Shown here piece by piece: positions 23,839 through 31,666 of a stretch of 34,561 bases of DNA. The first letter of the stretch is position 1. Each line of letters begins with the position of its first letter. A program made the translations under genes and the position numbers. The DNA is taken from assembly GCA_013152795.1 (NCBI GenBank), contig JAADFS010000192.1, positions 1 to 34,561 on the forward strand, in the 5' to 3' direction. The notes below the pieces were generated by a model. It had not been told where the DNA came from and did no database searches. It saw only the letters and a list, made by a program, of their open reading frames with translations. Source of the stretch: Deferribacteres bacterium (lineage in GTDB: Bacteria > Nitrospirota > Thermodesulfovibrionia > UBA6902).

Positions 23839-26319
23839 CTACTCATACGGCAGCATTGATTTATGCGCCTCGGGAAACGGGTTTGCCTTGCCGGTCCTTA
23901 TGTCGTATTCGGTCCTGGTGATGATCTCTTCCTTCATCGCCTCGTTCAGGGCATTGAAGTATGCCGAATATCCCGATACCCTTACGAGAAGCTCCGGATA
24001 TTTATCCGGATTATTCCTGGCATCAAGAAGGGTTTCGTAAGACATGATATTAAACTGCACATGAAGGCCCCCGCTCCTGAAATACGCCTCCACAGCCGAG
24101 GCGAATCTCTCGAGGTCCTCCTCACCTGAAACAGACGGATATTTCAGGTTGAGGGCCTCTCCCATGGGGATGCAGAGACCGTCAAGGCCGCCCACTGTCC
24201 TGAGGCACGCGGCCAGGTCCCGGGCGGCCTGCGATACAGGGGTGATGCCGCTGGCGAATACCTCATAAGCCCTTCTGCCGTTGGGAAGCGCGCCGGAGAG
24301 CTTTCCCTGGCCTGCATGATTGGTCGTTGTCCAGTAAGCCGGCCTGTATTTGCCTCCGCGGTAGTTTGTATGGCCCTGGTAGAAATCATACAGGAAGCGT
24401 ATGAGGTTCTGCGAGTTCTTCACTGCAACAGGGTCTTCAGTGCCGTATTTGGGGGTCCTGTTGACAAGGTATGCATGCAGCTTTTCATGCCCGTTGAAGT
24501 TCGCCTTCAGGGCCTGGATGAGTTCGGCGAATGTGCATTTCCCCTCAATGAAGACCGCCTTCTCTATTGCATTGAGTGAATCAACGGTGTCGGCAAACCC
24601 GATATGGGTCGCGCCCGAGGCATTATACAGCGCGCCTCCGAATATAAGGTCCTTCCCCTTTTCCATAGGCCCCTCGAAAAAGGCCGAAAGCAGGGGCGTG
24701 GGATATATCTCCTGGTGCACGAGGCCGAAGTATTCGTTTAATTCAATGGCCTTGCCCATGAGCCAGGAAGCCTGTTTCTTGAATGCCTCCCAGAACTCTT
24801 CAAAGCTCCTGAACTCCTCGGGGTCGCCGGTCACAGGCCCTATCTGTTCATCACCGACAACGGGTCTTTTGCCGTTGTAGAGGGCCAGCTCAAGCGCCGA
24901 GACAAGATTGAACATGATGGAGCTTGAGGCATCATAGCTCTTGCCGGGGATGCCCATCTCCACGCAGCCGATTATACCGTAGTCCCGCGCATGTTCTGTC
25001 TTCACACCCTGGTTTTCAAGTGTCACAATGTCAACCACGTCATTATGAAATGCCGGCACGGCCCTTGTGTTCACTATAACCTCCGCGACCCTGTCGCGGT
25101 ACTCCCTGGTATTTTTCTCATAATGATACCTCGCGTTCATACTGGGGTCCCTGAGTTTGAGAAGCTCCGTCACCCTGAGTATGATATAGGTCAATTCATT
25201 GACCGCATCTTCACCGTTTTCGTCCACCCCGCCTACCGTAACCGCCGGGACGGTACCCGCTCCGCCCCAGAGTTCTTCAGCGGTCTCGGGCACGAGATTG
25301 GTGTTGTCGTTGAGCTTCAGCCAGAGACAGCTCATTATTTCAACGGCCTCTCTGTCGGTCAGGGTCCCGTTGTCAATATCATTCCTGTAGTATTTATAGA
25401 GCACCTGGTCGAGCCTCCCCGGGCTCATGGCCATATTGATGCTTTCGGCGTGGATGCCCACCTGTATAATCCACAGGGAATTGACGGCCTCGCGGAATGT
25501 GCCCGCAGGTTTTGCAGGCACCCTTGCGCATATTTCGGACATTGTCCGGAAATTCTGTTTCCTGAACGGGTCGTCCGTCTCTGCTGCAAGCTCAGCGGCC
25601 CTTCTGCTCAGGTTCCGTGCGTATGCAATAATTCCCTGAAGCGCTATTTGGACAGCCTGGTAAAACTCAAGCTTCTGTTTGTTTTCACCGGTGATATTCC
25701 CGCTCTCCCGGATATGCCTTTCCCTTGAGGCTGCCTCTTCAATGATGAATTCCAGCCCCCTGTCCAGTGCAACCTCGTATCCGGGAATGGTATGGGATAT
25801 GGTGCCGGCCTTGCCTGCTATGAAAAAGACGAACTTTTCAAAGAGGCCCATGCACTCGGGATTGTTATATTTTTTCCTGGTGTATTCAATAATGTTCCGC
25901 TCCATCCAGTAGGGGTAAATCTCGAAGTTCAGCTCATCGGCATCTTCAGGCGACAGCTTCAGCGGATTCTTCTTCCTGTCACTGATGGTATCCAGCTCGG
26001 GCCATATGGTCATCCCTGTATACTCCGGGTACACGGGTGCACCGAAGGCCTTTGAAGTGGTCGTGCCTGCAAGCAGGTTATCATCGAAAAAGAGCGGTTC
26101 CTTGTTGGAAAGGAAATAATTGACCGCCTTTGCATAACGGATTTCCGCGGGCTCCTCATCAGTGGACATATTCTTCAGATAATGTGTTAAATGCCTCGCG
26201 CGTTCAATACAGACCTCGGGCCTTATTTTGATCTGTGATTCCCTCAGCCTCCTTATCAGGTCCAGGTTGTCAAGCGAATACTCCCTGAGCCGGATATCTT
26301 TTAAACGAATGGACGACAT
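23839..26319 (-). CDS. Glycyl radical enzyme of the pyruvate formate-lyase superfamily, substrate unknown
   Basis: An 826-residue enzyme with an N-terminal PFL-like domain and a C-terminal glycine radical domain. The radical site is Gly783 in RVSGYSAYF. The thiyl-radical cysteine is Cys452 in GCVEM, with Glu454 as the usual acid/base of the dehydratase, choline-lyase and decarboxylase clades (pyruvate formate-lyase has two adjacent cysteines here). A conserved SPGRLDQVLYKYY segment lies near residue 300. The residues I would expect for glycerol dehydratase or choline lyase around ESNGHS are replaced by ESINMAMS, so I do not assign a substrate. No microcompartment shell genes are nearby. AGGAGG precedes the ATG. 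It is first in a three-gene operon with an SCP2-like protein and the activase. Confidence 0.9.
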   Translation of the reverse strand: MSSIRLKDIRLREYSLDNLDLIRRLRESQIKIRPEVCIERARHLTHYLKNMSTDEEPAEIRYAKAVNYFLSNKEPLFFDDNLLAGTTTSKAFGAPVYPEYTGMTIWPELDTISDRKKNPLKLSPEDADELNFEIYPYWMERNIIEYTRKKYNNPECMGLFEKFVFFIAGKAGTISHTIPGYEVALDRGLEFIIEEAASRERHIRESGNITGENKQKLEFYQAVQIALQGIIAYARNLSRRAAELAAETDDPFRKQNFRTMSEICARVPAKPAGTFREAVNSLWIIQVGIHAESINMAMSPGRLDQVLYKYYRNDIDNGTLTDREAVEIMSCLWLKLNDNTNLVPETAEELWGGAGTVPAVTVGGVDENGEDAVNELTYIILRVTELLKLRDPSMNARYHYEKNTREYRDRVAEVIVNTRAVPAFHNDVVDIVTLENQGVKTEHARDYGIIGCVEMGIPGKSYDASSSIMFNLVSALELALYNGKRPVVGDEQIGPVTGDPEEFRSFEEFWEAFKKQASWLMGKAIELNEYFGLVHQEIYPTPLLSAFFEGPMEKGKDLIFGGALYNASGATHIGFADTVDSLNAIEKAVFIEGKCTFAELIQALKANFNGHEKLHAYLVNRTPKYGTEDPVAVKNSQNLIRFLYDFYQGHTNYRGGKYRPAYWTTTNHAGQGKLSGALPNGRRAYEVFASGITPVSQAARDLAACLRTVGGLDGLCIPMGEALNLKYPSVSGEEDLERFASAVEAYFRSGGLHVQFNIMSYETLLDARNNPDKYPELLVRVSGYSAYFNALNEAMKEEIITRTEYDIRTGKANPFPEAHKSMLPYE

Positions 26320-26385
26320 ACCGCCTCCTTTATGGTTTCCTGACAGTACAAATAATTCTCACATTCCCCCGGCAGATTCCTCTGC

Positions 26386-26412
26386 CCTGTTTATGCAACA
26401 TTAAGATAAAGT
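26386..26412 (+). repeat. Intergenic motif copy A (TTTATGCAACATTAA core)
   Basis: The core TTTATGCAACATTAA lies at the 3' end of vapC. On the left it is preceded by GGCAGA-TTCC-TCTGCC, a small hairpin also recognisable beside copy D. It lies in the 93-base gap between the glycyl radical enzyme and the VapC gene. Confidence 0.7.
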
Positions 26413-26820
26413 TTAAATTGGATACAAAGCAACATTGAGTCTGTTGAAATGTTTCCTGTTGAAAGTCACTACACCTTCAGCATTAAGCTTTTTCGACAGG
26501 ACAGAGATATACGCATCTGCAAACTCTACCGGGTGCATTTTGTAAACCTCTAATGACTCTGTAATAATGTCAATATCGGAAACATCAAGTCCGGGAATAC
26601 CCGCGATGCTTAAAAGGCAGTTGTATATTTCACTCTTTTTCATTTCATAAAATGATTTCAATGTCCATGCAAGCTCAAAAAACACGGGCGGTCCCGTCAC
26701 AAGACGTATCTTCCCTTTTTCCGCCCTGTCCAGAAGTTTTTCAACCCTGTCCGCATGTTCAGGTTCGTCGTTGACAAGATAACGGATGAAGACATTTGTA
26801 TCAACAAAGTATTTCTTCAT
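26413..26820 (-). CDS. vapC: PIN-domain toxin (VapC-like ribonuclease)
   Basis: A 135-residue PIN nuclease with the acidic metal-binding residues Asp7 (FVDTNVFIRYL), Glu49 (VFFELAW) and Asp102 (EFADAY). The fourth position is Asn121 in TFNRKHF. VapC toxins cleave RNA, commonly initiator tRNA or rRNA, when free of antitoxin. It overlaps the upstream AbrB-type antitoxin gene by four bases, as in most such pairs. The stop codon abuts intergenic motif copy A. Confidence 0.9.
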   Translation of the reverse strand: MKKYFVDTNVFIRYLVNDEPEHADRVEKLLDRAEKGKIRLVTGPPVFFELAWTLKSFYEMKKSEIYNCLLSIAGIPGLDVSDIDIITESLEVYKMHPVEFADAYISVLSKKLNAEGVVTFNRKHFNRLNVALYPI

Positions 26821-27053
26821 TTATCCTTTCCCGTCACATGTTTTGAAACAGCCGCCTGCATTGCCCTGCGGGCAGAACCTTTTTTCGCGGGGATACTGCC
26901 CCTTAACTTTCTGAAAGAGGGAACCGATTTCAAAATAATTTCTCCATCCCTCATAATAATCTCAACCTTGTCTCTGGGTTTTATGTCAAGCTTATTCCTT
27001 ATGTAGGAAGGAAGCGTTATCTGCCCCTTTGATGAAACTGTAGCAAATCCCAT
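26817..27053 (-). CDS. vapB: AbrB/MazE-type antitoxin
   Basis: A 78-residue protein with a SpoVT-AbrB swapped-hairpin DNA-binding domain (ATVSSKGQITLPSYIRNKLDIKPRDKVEI) and a basic C-terminal tail that would wrap the toxin. It neutralises the PIN toxin encoded immediately downstream and represses its own promoter. I chose the ATG at 27053, six bases after AGGAGG; an upstream TTG codon (27056) is in frame. The operator-like repeat at 27076-27100 lies about 25 bases ahead. Confidence 0.9.
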   Translation of the reverse strand: MGFATVSSKGQITLPSYIRNKLDIKPRDKVEIIMRDGEIILKSVPSFRKLRGSIPAKKGSARRAMQAAVSKHVTGKDK

Positions 27054-27075
27054 CAAATTCCTCCTTTTCCTTTTT

Positions 27076-27100
27076 GCTTTACTATTATATCATGTAAAGC
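27076..27100 (-). promoter_or_regulatory. vapBC promoter with operator palindrome over an extended -10
   Basis: GCTTTAC and GTAAAGC form a perfect inverted repeat with an 11-base spacer. On the minus strand the spacer contains TGATATAAT, an extended -10 (TGnTATAAT). A bound AbrB dimer would therefore cover the promoter, giving simple autorepression. The -35 region is weak, as is usual with extended -10 promoters. Confidence 0.65.
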
Positions 27101-27137
27101 GGAGCCTCTGTTTATCCGAGTTAATATTAAGGACTTA

Positions 27138-28154
27138 TCACAGGACATGAAGGTTCACGCCCATTTTCCTGAACAGTTTATCAAGATGGCCCATTGCGAA
27201 TCTCTGATGCTCTTTTACCGCTTCCTGGAACCGGAACCAGTCCGTCTTTTCCCTGTTCACTCCATCCCTCCAGTAAAGCCTGTCACGAAGCATTGTAAAC
27301 ATTGAGAGCAATCCGCTGTCGGAATCCCTCAGTCCACGCACTTCGGTTTCTATGGCATCGTTAAACCAGTCGGCTTCGTCAAACTCCCCCAGCCATGGGG
27401 CGATTTCCTTGTAGCGGCTGATGCGCTCTTCGGTATACCACTTGCTGTCGCCGGAAAATGACGGGCCCATGGCCCTGATCAGCCAACTGCGCAAATCATC
27501 CCATCCGGCATTGGCATTTATGTTAATGCCCTGAAGGTAACTGCGGTATTTGCCGTAAATCTTCTCCGCAGCATCAATGTAACGCTCTGTATTGTCAATC
27601 TCGTCATTAACAAGGCGGCAGTCTTCCCACCTGTGGGCAGGCCAGTCTGGATGGTGTTCGGCATCGGCATGGCCGATATCGGGCTTCGGGTCCATCCCTA
27701 TATTGTTGAAGTAGTCATACCAGCCCACGAAGTTCTGATGCGCCCATGTGTCCGCGTAAGCGTGTGTCGCAATGCCTATCCGGTAGAGCCTCGTATCTTC
27801 CGGGGCCCTGAACGCCTCGTCCATCATGCTGCTGGCTGTCTCATTGCCGGGGGTAGTGTTTAACAGATGCATCTTGCCGTCAGTGCGGCAGGCCCTCTCG
27901 TCCGCAGGGTCGCCGGGGACGAAATGAAACACGGGATATATCCTCATCAACTTTCTTTTCGGCTTGAGAATATTCATTGTCTGTGAGATATAGTTTTCAT
28001 ACGGTTTTCCGCCCGAGCGGTCTTCGATCTTGAGGCATACATCGTTTTCATCAACGTACTCCGAGGCCGTTGCAATGGTTTTGGCCTCGGCCTCACTGAA
28101 ACCAGCGGCCCTGGCGATTATCCCCGTCATGTAATAATGAAATTCAGTATCCAT
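27138..28154 (-). CDS. DUF6765-like protein, possible zinc-dependent hydrolase fold
   Basis: A 338-residue cytoplasmic protein without signal peptide. The start EFHYYMTGIIARAAGFSEAEA and the central IATHAYADTWAHQNF resemble the DUF6765 family as I remember it. The spacing of His/Asp residues recalls the all-helical zinc phospholipase C/S1-P1 nuclease group, but that link is a guess. The C-terminal half contains many Trp and acidic residues. It lies 85 bases from the vapBC operator on the same strand and has its own GGAGGG site. No function can be stated. Confidence 0.6.
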   Translation of the reverse strand: MDTEFHYYMTGIIARAAGFSEAEAKTIATASEYVDENDVCLKIEDRSGGKPYENYISQTMNILKPKRKLMRIYPVFHFVPGDPADERACRTDGKMHLLNTTPGNETASSMMDEAFRAPEDTRLYRIGIATHAYADTWAHQNFVGWYDYFNNIGMDPKPDIGHADAEHHPDWPAHRWEDCRLVNDEIDNTERYIDAAEKIYGKYRSYLQGININANAGWDDLRSWLIRAMGPSFSGDSKWYTEERISRYKEIAPWLGEFDEADWFNDAIETEVRGLRDSDSGLLSMFTMLRDRLYWRDGVNREKTDWFRFQEAVKEHQRFAMGHLDKLFRKMGVNLHVL

Positions 28155-28212
28155 ACCATTCCCTCCTTTTTATTACTTTGCCTTGCAGTGGCATAAAAAC
28201 ACCGGTGTTCAA

Positions 28213-28305
28213 AGGGTGCAGTTGTCAGGGTGCAGGGTGCAGAAAAAAATACGAAATTTCATTCTGAACCCTGAACTCTGAACCCGTAACTCGCAACTCG
28301 CTCAC
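28213..28305 (+). repeat. Heptameric tandem repeats flanking copy B
   Basis: Three AGGGTGC heptamers (28213-28240) are followed, after an A-rich spacer, by six heptamers in register (CTGAACC, CTGAACT, CTGAACC, CGTAACT, CGCAACT, CGCTCAC; 28264-28305). The two sets are roughly inverted relative to each other, so they could pair as a hairpin. They fill most of the 212-base gap 28155-28366. Confidence 0.7.
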
Positions 28306-28332
28306 CCGTTTATGCAACATTAAAGTTAAGGT
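28306..28332 (+). repeat. Intergenic motif copy B (TTTATGCAACATTAA core)
   Basis: CCGTTTATGCAACATTAA, followed by AGTTAAGGTT, directly continues the heptamer series. The AAGTT insertion relative to copy C separates the core from the AAGGTT end. Confidence 0.75.
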
Positions 28333-28366
28333 TCAGTGATAAGAGCCCCCTCCTTTGTGTCGGTTA

Positions 28367-30235
28367 TCACCGGTCGGTGTCAAAGCCGATAAACTCCCTG
28401 ACCGCATACCAGTCGTCATCCATCAGCATAAAGTATCCGAAATTTTCATACTTATAGACAGCCGGGTCTTTTGCGGGATCATACGGTATCCCGGGTTTCG
28501 TCGAATAAAGGAGCTGCCCCAGGTACAGGCCGTCGGCTATCCTGACCAGCTCGTCTATGCAGAGGTTGTCCGGGGGCATGGTGTGTAATTCCGGCCACCG
28601 GTAGTTGAACTGCAGCACCTCCCTGCCGCCGTTTTCGGGGTTGATGGATCTGCTGTTGGCTGCAATGAAGTAAAAACTCTTGACATAAATGTCATCGCTT
28701 TTTTCCTTTTCATCCGGATATTCCACAATCATCCCCGTTCTGTCCAGTAGTTCTATAAACGCAGTAACCGGCAGGGAAAGCCCGAGGTCCTTCCTGTATG
28801 TATTGGCCCCGATGATAACGGGATTCATCCCCTCATAATACCGCGCGCTGTCTCCGATATACTTCCTTATCCCGTCTACGGATGAAGGTGTAAAGGTCTT
28901 GCCCGTCCACGGTGAAAACGGCCTGACGGCAGGGTATATGTCATTCAGCACGGTCCTGTCGAACTTTTTCAGGAAACCGCCGTTGTTGAAAGAGACGACA
29001 CCTCCGTGCAGGAAACCGCTGATGCCGCGGGGCGACTCTCCGCATTTAAACACCTCGAGAAGCCTGGCAAAGTACCGTTCCTTGTACCCCGGCCCTTTCT
29101 GTATCCCGTCGTAGATATCCCGCAGGTAATGGAGTATGGTCTCCCTGTCCCCCATATCCTCGGCAATTGCCCTGCACTCGGGAGAATCCCTGAACGTGAA
29201 TGTCCTGAATTTGCCGGAGAGGTCTTGGGACAAACTGTACGCAATTTCGGGAAAGAGCCTGTTCTTTTCACCAAGCCACGTGTCGTCCATGAGAAGGAAA
29301 TACCCGAAATTCCGGTACTTGTAATCCTTTACCGGCACGTCGGGGTCATAATCTTTAAACAGATATTTCAGGGAAGTTGCATAATAGAGCTTCCCGAGGT
29401 AGAGGCCCTTGGATATCTCAACTATTTCATCAATGAGGAGCCTGTTGGGAAAGACATTACCAAGGTTTTTCCAGCGGTAATTCAGGGCCAGCACCTCTTT
29501 TCCAGGATGGGCCGTGTCTACAGACATGGCTTTCCGCGCGAGAAAGAGGCCTCCCCTGGCATGTATCCATGAACGTTGCCTCTTGTCCGCGCCGGGCACT
29601 GCCTCCATATCTATAACGGCAGACAGCACATAGTTTGAAAGATTGTTGACAACTCCATTCTTTTCTTTGCGGAAAGAGTTTATCCCCAGATACACGGTAT
29701 CTCCTCCGGGGACGGCACCGCCGGTGAATTTCTTTACCTTCTCAGGCCCTATCTTCCTAAAATCCTTTCCTGCCCACGGTGATGTATCGGACAGCAGCCT
29801 GCCGTAAAGCACCTGAAGCATGTCAACCTCTCTGCCTATGCCGAGCCTCTGCCGGGTCTTCTCAAGGAAGGTGTAAACATCGGTTCCCGTCTTAAGGCTT
29901 ATGGTGATGCCGTGGTAGAATCCGTCAACTTCCCCGGGTGTCCTGCCGCAGAGGAAGAGCCGGTCGAGCTTGCCGGCGATTTCCCCGTGCGAGGTGCCTT
30001 TATTGAGGATGTCCGTATAGTAGCGCATCAGTTCCAGCGGGTTGTTCCTGCCCTTCATGTCCTTCTGCATTATCTCCATAAACAGGGGGTCTTCCCTGTC
30101 GCACGTATCCGCAAGGGTGAAATCCCGGGACACGCCGGGCCCGGCCGGAATGTCCCCGCCTCCCCGGCCCTCTTTTTTTATGCACGAGTAGAGAAAAAAC
30201 ACTGATAATACCACGCAGATGACTTTTATCCTCAT
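28367..30235 (-). CDS. Putative lipoprotein with internal duplication, function unknown
   Basis: 622 residues from the ATG at 30235. It begins with a lipoprotein signal (MRIKVICVVLSVFFLYSC; lipidated Cys18). Two halves of about 290 residues are clearly related. Each has a DGFYHG/SGFLHG motif, a SPWTGK or SPWAGK segment, an NSFRKE or NTYRKD segment, ALNYRWKNL versus LQFNYRWPEL, an IDEIVEISKGLYLGKLYY versus IDELVRIADGLYLGQLLY stretch, and a closing NFGYFLLMDD or NFGYFMLMDD. It is probably anchored to the periplasmic side of a membrane. A longer in-frame start at 30328 exists but would bury the signal peptide. I do not recognise the family. Confidence 0.7.
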   Translation of the reverse strand: MRIKVICVVLSVFFLYSCIKKEGRGGGDIPAGPGVSRDFTLADTCDREDPLFMEIMQKDMKGRNNPLELMRYYTDILNKGTSHGEIAGKLDRLFLCGRTPGEVDGFYHGITISLKTGTDVYTFLEKTRQRLGIGREVDMLQVLYGRLLSDTSPWAGKDFRKIGPEKVKKFTGGAVPGGDTVYLGINSFRKEKNGVVNNLSNYVLSAVIDMEAVPGADKRQRSWIHARGGLFLARKAMSVDTAHPGKEVLALNYRWKNLGNVFPNRLLIDEIVEISKGLYLGKLYYATSLKYLFKDYDPDVPVKDYKYRNFGYFLLMDDTWLGEKNRLFPEIAYSLSQDLSGKFRTFTFRDSPECRAIAEDMGDRETILHYLRDIYDGIQKGPGYKERYFARLLEVFKCGESPRGISGFLHGGVVSFNNGGFLKKFDRTVLNDIYPAVRPFSPWTGKTFTPSSVDGIRKYIGDSARYYEGMNPVIIGANTYRKDLGLSLPVTAFIELLDRTGMIVEYPDEKEKSDDIYVKSFYFIAANSRSINPENGGREVLQFNYRWPELHTMPPDNLCIDELVRIADGLYLGQLLYSTKPGIPYDPAKDPAVYKYENFGYFMLMDDDWYAVREFIGFDTDR

Positions 30236-30536
30236 TGACAGCCCCTTTCCGTTAAATGTCTTCTGTGTTAACCTTAAATCATTCTCGTCCCCTTGCGGGA
30301 AAGAAATATCCTCTTGGAAATACCTCAAACAGGGACAGTATTACCCCTTTATCTTGCTGAATTATAGTTTATTCACAGCCAAATGATTTGTAAACCTTAC
30401 AGTGGCAAAAAACATCGCCGGCGTGACAGGAGAGCCGAAGGTTTTACCGGAAATTTTCAACCGTTTTTTGTCAAATTTTGTAATTTCACGATTCCGGGTA
30501 TTGGCATATAAGGTGAAACTTCTGTATAATTCAATC
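30236..30536. other. Divergent intergenic region between the lipoprotein and CNB genes
   Basis: This 301-base region must carry promoters for both flanking genes. A good plus-strand promoter lies at 30501-30530 (described separately). The plus strand is open in frame from 30402, but no ribosome site supports that start and I do not call it coding. I found no repeat or RNA structure here. Confidence 0.5.
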
Positions 30537-30537
30537 A
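30501..30537 (+). promoter_or_regulatory. Sigma-70-type promoter, predicted leaderless
   Basis: TTGGCA (30501-30506) and a perfect TATAAT (30525-30530) are 18 bases apart. The predicted start point, about 7 bases after the -10, falls on the A of the ATG at 30537. No ribosome binding site precedes that ATG. Confidence 0.65.
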
Positions 30538-31010
30538 TGCTGTCCGAGGATAAAATTCAAATACTGTGCGATAAAATGAAAAAGGAGTTCAAGTTTTTCA
30601 AGAGCTTAAGCGATGAAGAACTCAGGGCCTTTCTCAGTTTCTGTGACAACAGGCAGGTGGATGCGGGACTCAATCTGTGGAGTGAAGGCGATTCAGACAA
30701 TTACGCGGTTTTTATCATTTCAGGGAAAATAGGCATAAAGAAGAAAACAGAGTTCGAGGGAAAATACATGATTGTCGGCACATTCGCCAAAGGCACGGTG
30801 GTGGGTGAGCTTTGCCTGCTCACGGATCAGGTCAGGTCCGTTACGGCCGTAATACTTGAACCCGTTGACATCGTGACCCTCTCCAGCAAGGACTTTGAAA
30901 AGCTTATGGAAAAATATCCCATGCTGGGGCTCAAGCTTCTCAGGCACATCTTCCTCGTGATATCAAAGCGGCTCAACAGGTCTACCGAGCGAATGGCTTC
31001 GATATTTTAA
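30537..31010 (+). CDS. Cyclic-nucleotide-binding-domain protein without a DNA-binding domain
   Basis: 157 residues made of a single CNB (cap-like) domain: FFKSLSDEELRAFL, the beta-roll with EGDSDNYAVFIISGKIGI, and the phosphate-binding-cassette-like GTVVGELCLLTDQVRSVTAVI. A C-terminal helix follows (KLLRHIFLVISKRLNR). A GELxLL segment with a following Arg is typical of cAMP/cGMP-binding cassettes, although the usual RSA is RSV here. The CRP-type helix-turn-helix is absent, so it may act through protein contacts. I chose the ATG at 30537, which lies at the predicted transcription start; the longer GTG start at 30402 lies upstream of the promoter. The neighbour on the other strand is the duplicated lipoprotein. 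Confidence 0.8.
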   Translation: MLSEDKIQILCDKMKKEFKFFKSLSDEELRAFLSFCDNRQVDAGLNLWSEGDSDNYAVFIISGKIGIKKKTEFEGKYMIVGTFAKGTVVGELCLLTDQVRSVTAVILEPVDIVTLSSKDFEKLMEKYPMLGLKLLRHIFLVISKRLNRSTERMASIF

Positions 31011-31036
31011 ACGGTCTTTTATATGCATCATAGCCG

Positions 31037-31064
31037 TTGAACCCGCAACCCGCAACCCTCCTGC
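31037..31064 (+). repeat. Heptameric tandem repeats flanking copy C
   Basis: TTGAACC, CGCAACC, CGCAACC and CTCCTGC run in register for four heptamers, then continue directly into motif copy C. The arrangement mirrors that at copy B, with the same heptamer consensus (about CGCAACC). Confidence 0.65.
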
Positions 31065-31087
31065 CCGTTTATGCAACATTAAGGTTA
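31065..31087 (+). repeat. Intergenic motif copy C
   Basis: CCG followed by TTTATGCAACATTAAGGTTA. Its 20-base core is the exact reverse complement of copy D at 34363-34382, so the two enclose the small membrane protein and the mla genes. Confidence 0.8.
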
Positions 31088-31089
31088 CC

Positions 31090-31126
31090 TGTCAAAATTG
31101 ACAAGTCCGTATCGTTAGTGTTAATT
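31090..31126 (+). promoter_or_regulatory. Palindrome containing a -35 box upstream of the small membrane protein
   Basis: TGTCAA-AA-TTGACA (31090-31103) is a perfect inverted repeat whose right arm is a consensus -35. A weak -10 (TTAATT) lies 17 bases downstream. A further 12-base palindrome, ATTAATATTAAT, is at 31135-31146. This could be a repressor-controlled promoter for the gene at 31168. Confidence 0.35.
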
Positions 31127-31167
31127 TAGTTATTATTAATATTAATACCCCCCGGAGAGTTCTGGAA

Positions 31168-31485
31168 ATGACAAGAGCAAAGAAAATCGGGATCATTATT
31201 CTCCTTGTCGGAATCTGCCTGCCTACAGCCACGCTTCCCTTTATCACGGAGTTTCATCCCAAACCCGACATATGCCTGACATCAAACTTTTTCGGAAACA
31301 TGGGCAACATGATAGTGGCATTCGGTGCAGAACAAACGGCCGTCTCCGGTAATTCCGGCACAGGAGGCAGCCCTCTGATTGCAATACCCTACAGATATCT
31401 CTTTGCCCTCGGCGTCATACTGACCTGTGTCGGAATAGGAATAATAGTTTTATCCCCCGGTAAGAAGCCTGACCGCAAATCCTGA
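31168..31485 (+). CDS. Small two-helix membrane protein, unknown
   Basis: A 105-residue protein with a hydrophobic N-terminal segment (IGIIILLVGICLPTATLPF) and a second one near the C-terminus (YLFALGVILTCVGIGIIVL), separated by a polar loop of about 50 residues rich in Gly, Asn and Ser with one cysteine. The short tail is basic (KKPDRKS), so both ends probably face the cytoplasm. A purine-rich CGGAGAG lies upstream of the ATG. I recognise no family. It lies inside the segment bounded by motif copies C and D, 181 bases before mlaE. Confidence 0.65.
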   Translation: MTRAKKIGIIILLVGICLPTATLPFITEFHPKPDICLTSNFFGNMGNMIVAFGAEQTAVSGNSGTGGSPLIAIPYRYLFALGVILTCVGIGIIVLSPGKKPDRKS

Positions 31486-31586
31486 ATCCCCGCAACCTCC
31501 CCGCTTTCCGCGTCTTTTTCCTTTTAACACAAGCCCCTCGAGAAAAATTTTAAAGAACCGCGCCTGTTATGCCGAACAAAAATTAA

Positions 31587-31620
31587 CGCCGGTCGTTTTA
31601 AACCGGAGGGATGACCGGCG
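31587..31620 (+). promoter_or_regulatory. Hairpin region ahead of mlaE
   Basis: CGCCGGTC (31587-31594) and GACCGGCG (31613-31620) form a perfect 8-base stem. A third CCGG inside the loop (near 31602) could pair with the first arm instead, giving alternative hairpins. It lies about 46 bases upstream of mlaE and may be a leader structure or a terminator of the small membrane-protein gene, though no T run follows. Confidence 0.35.
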
Positions 31621-31666
31621 CGGATGCTGGATTAAGTTTTCTTGAGAACACTTATTGTGAGAAAAG

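Noticed and set aside
31587-31620. Riboswitch upstream of mlaE
   Set aside because: Only simple competing stems are visible, with no recognisable riboswitch consensus; kept as a generic hairpin feature.
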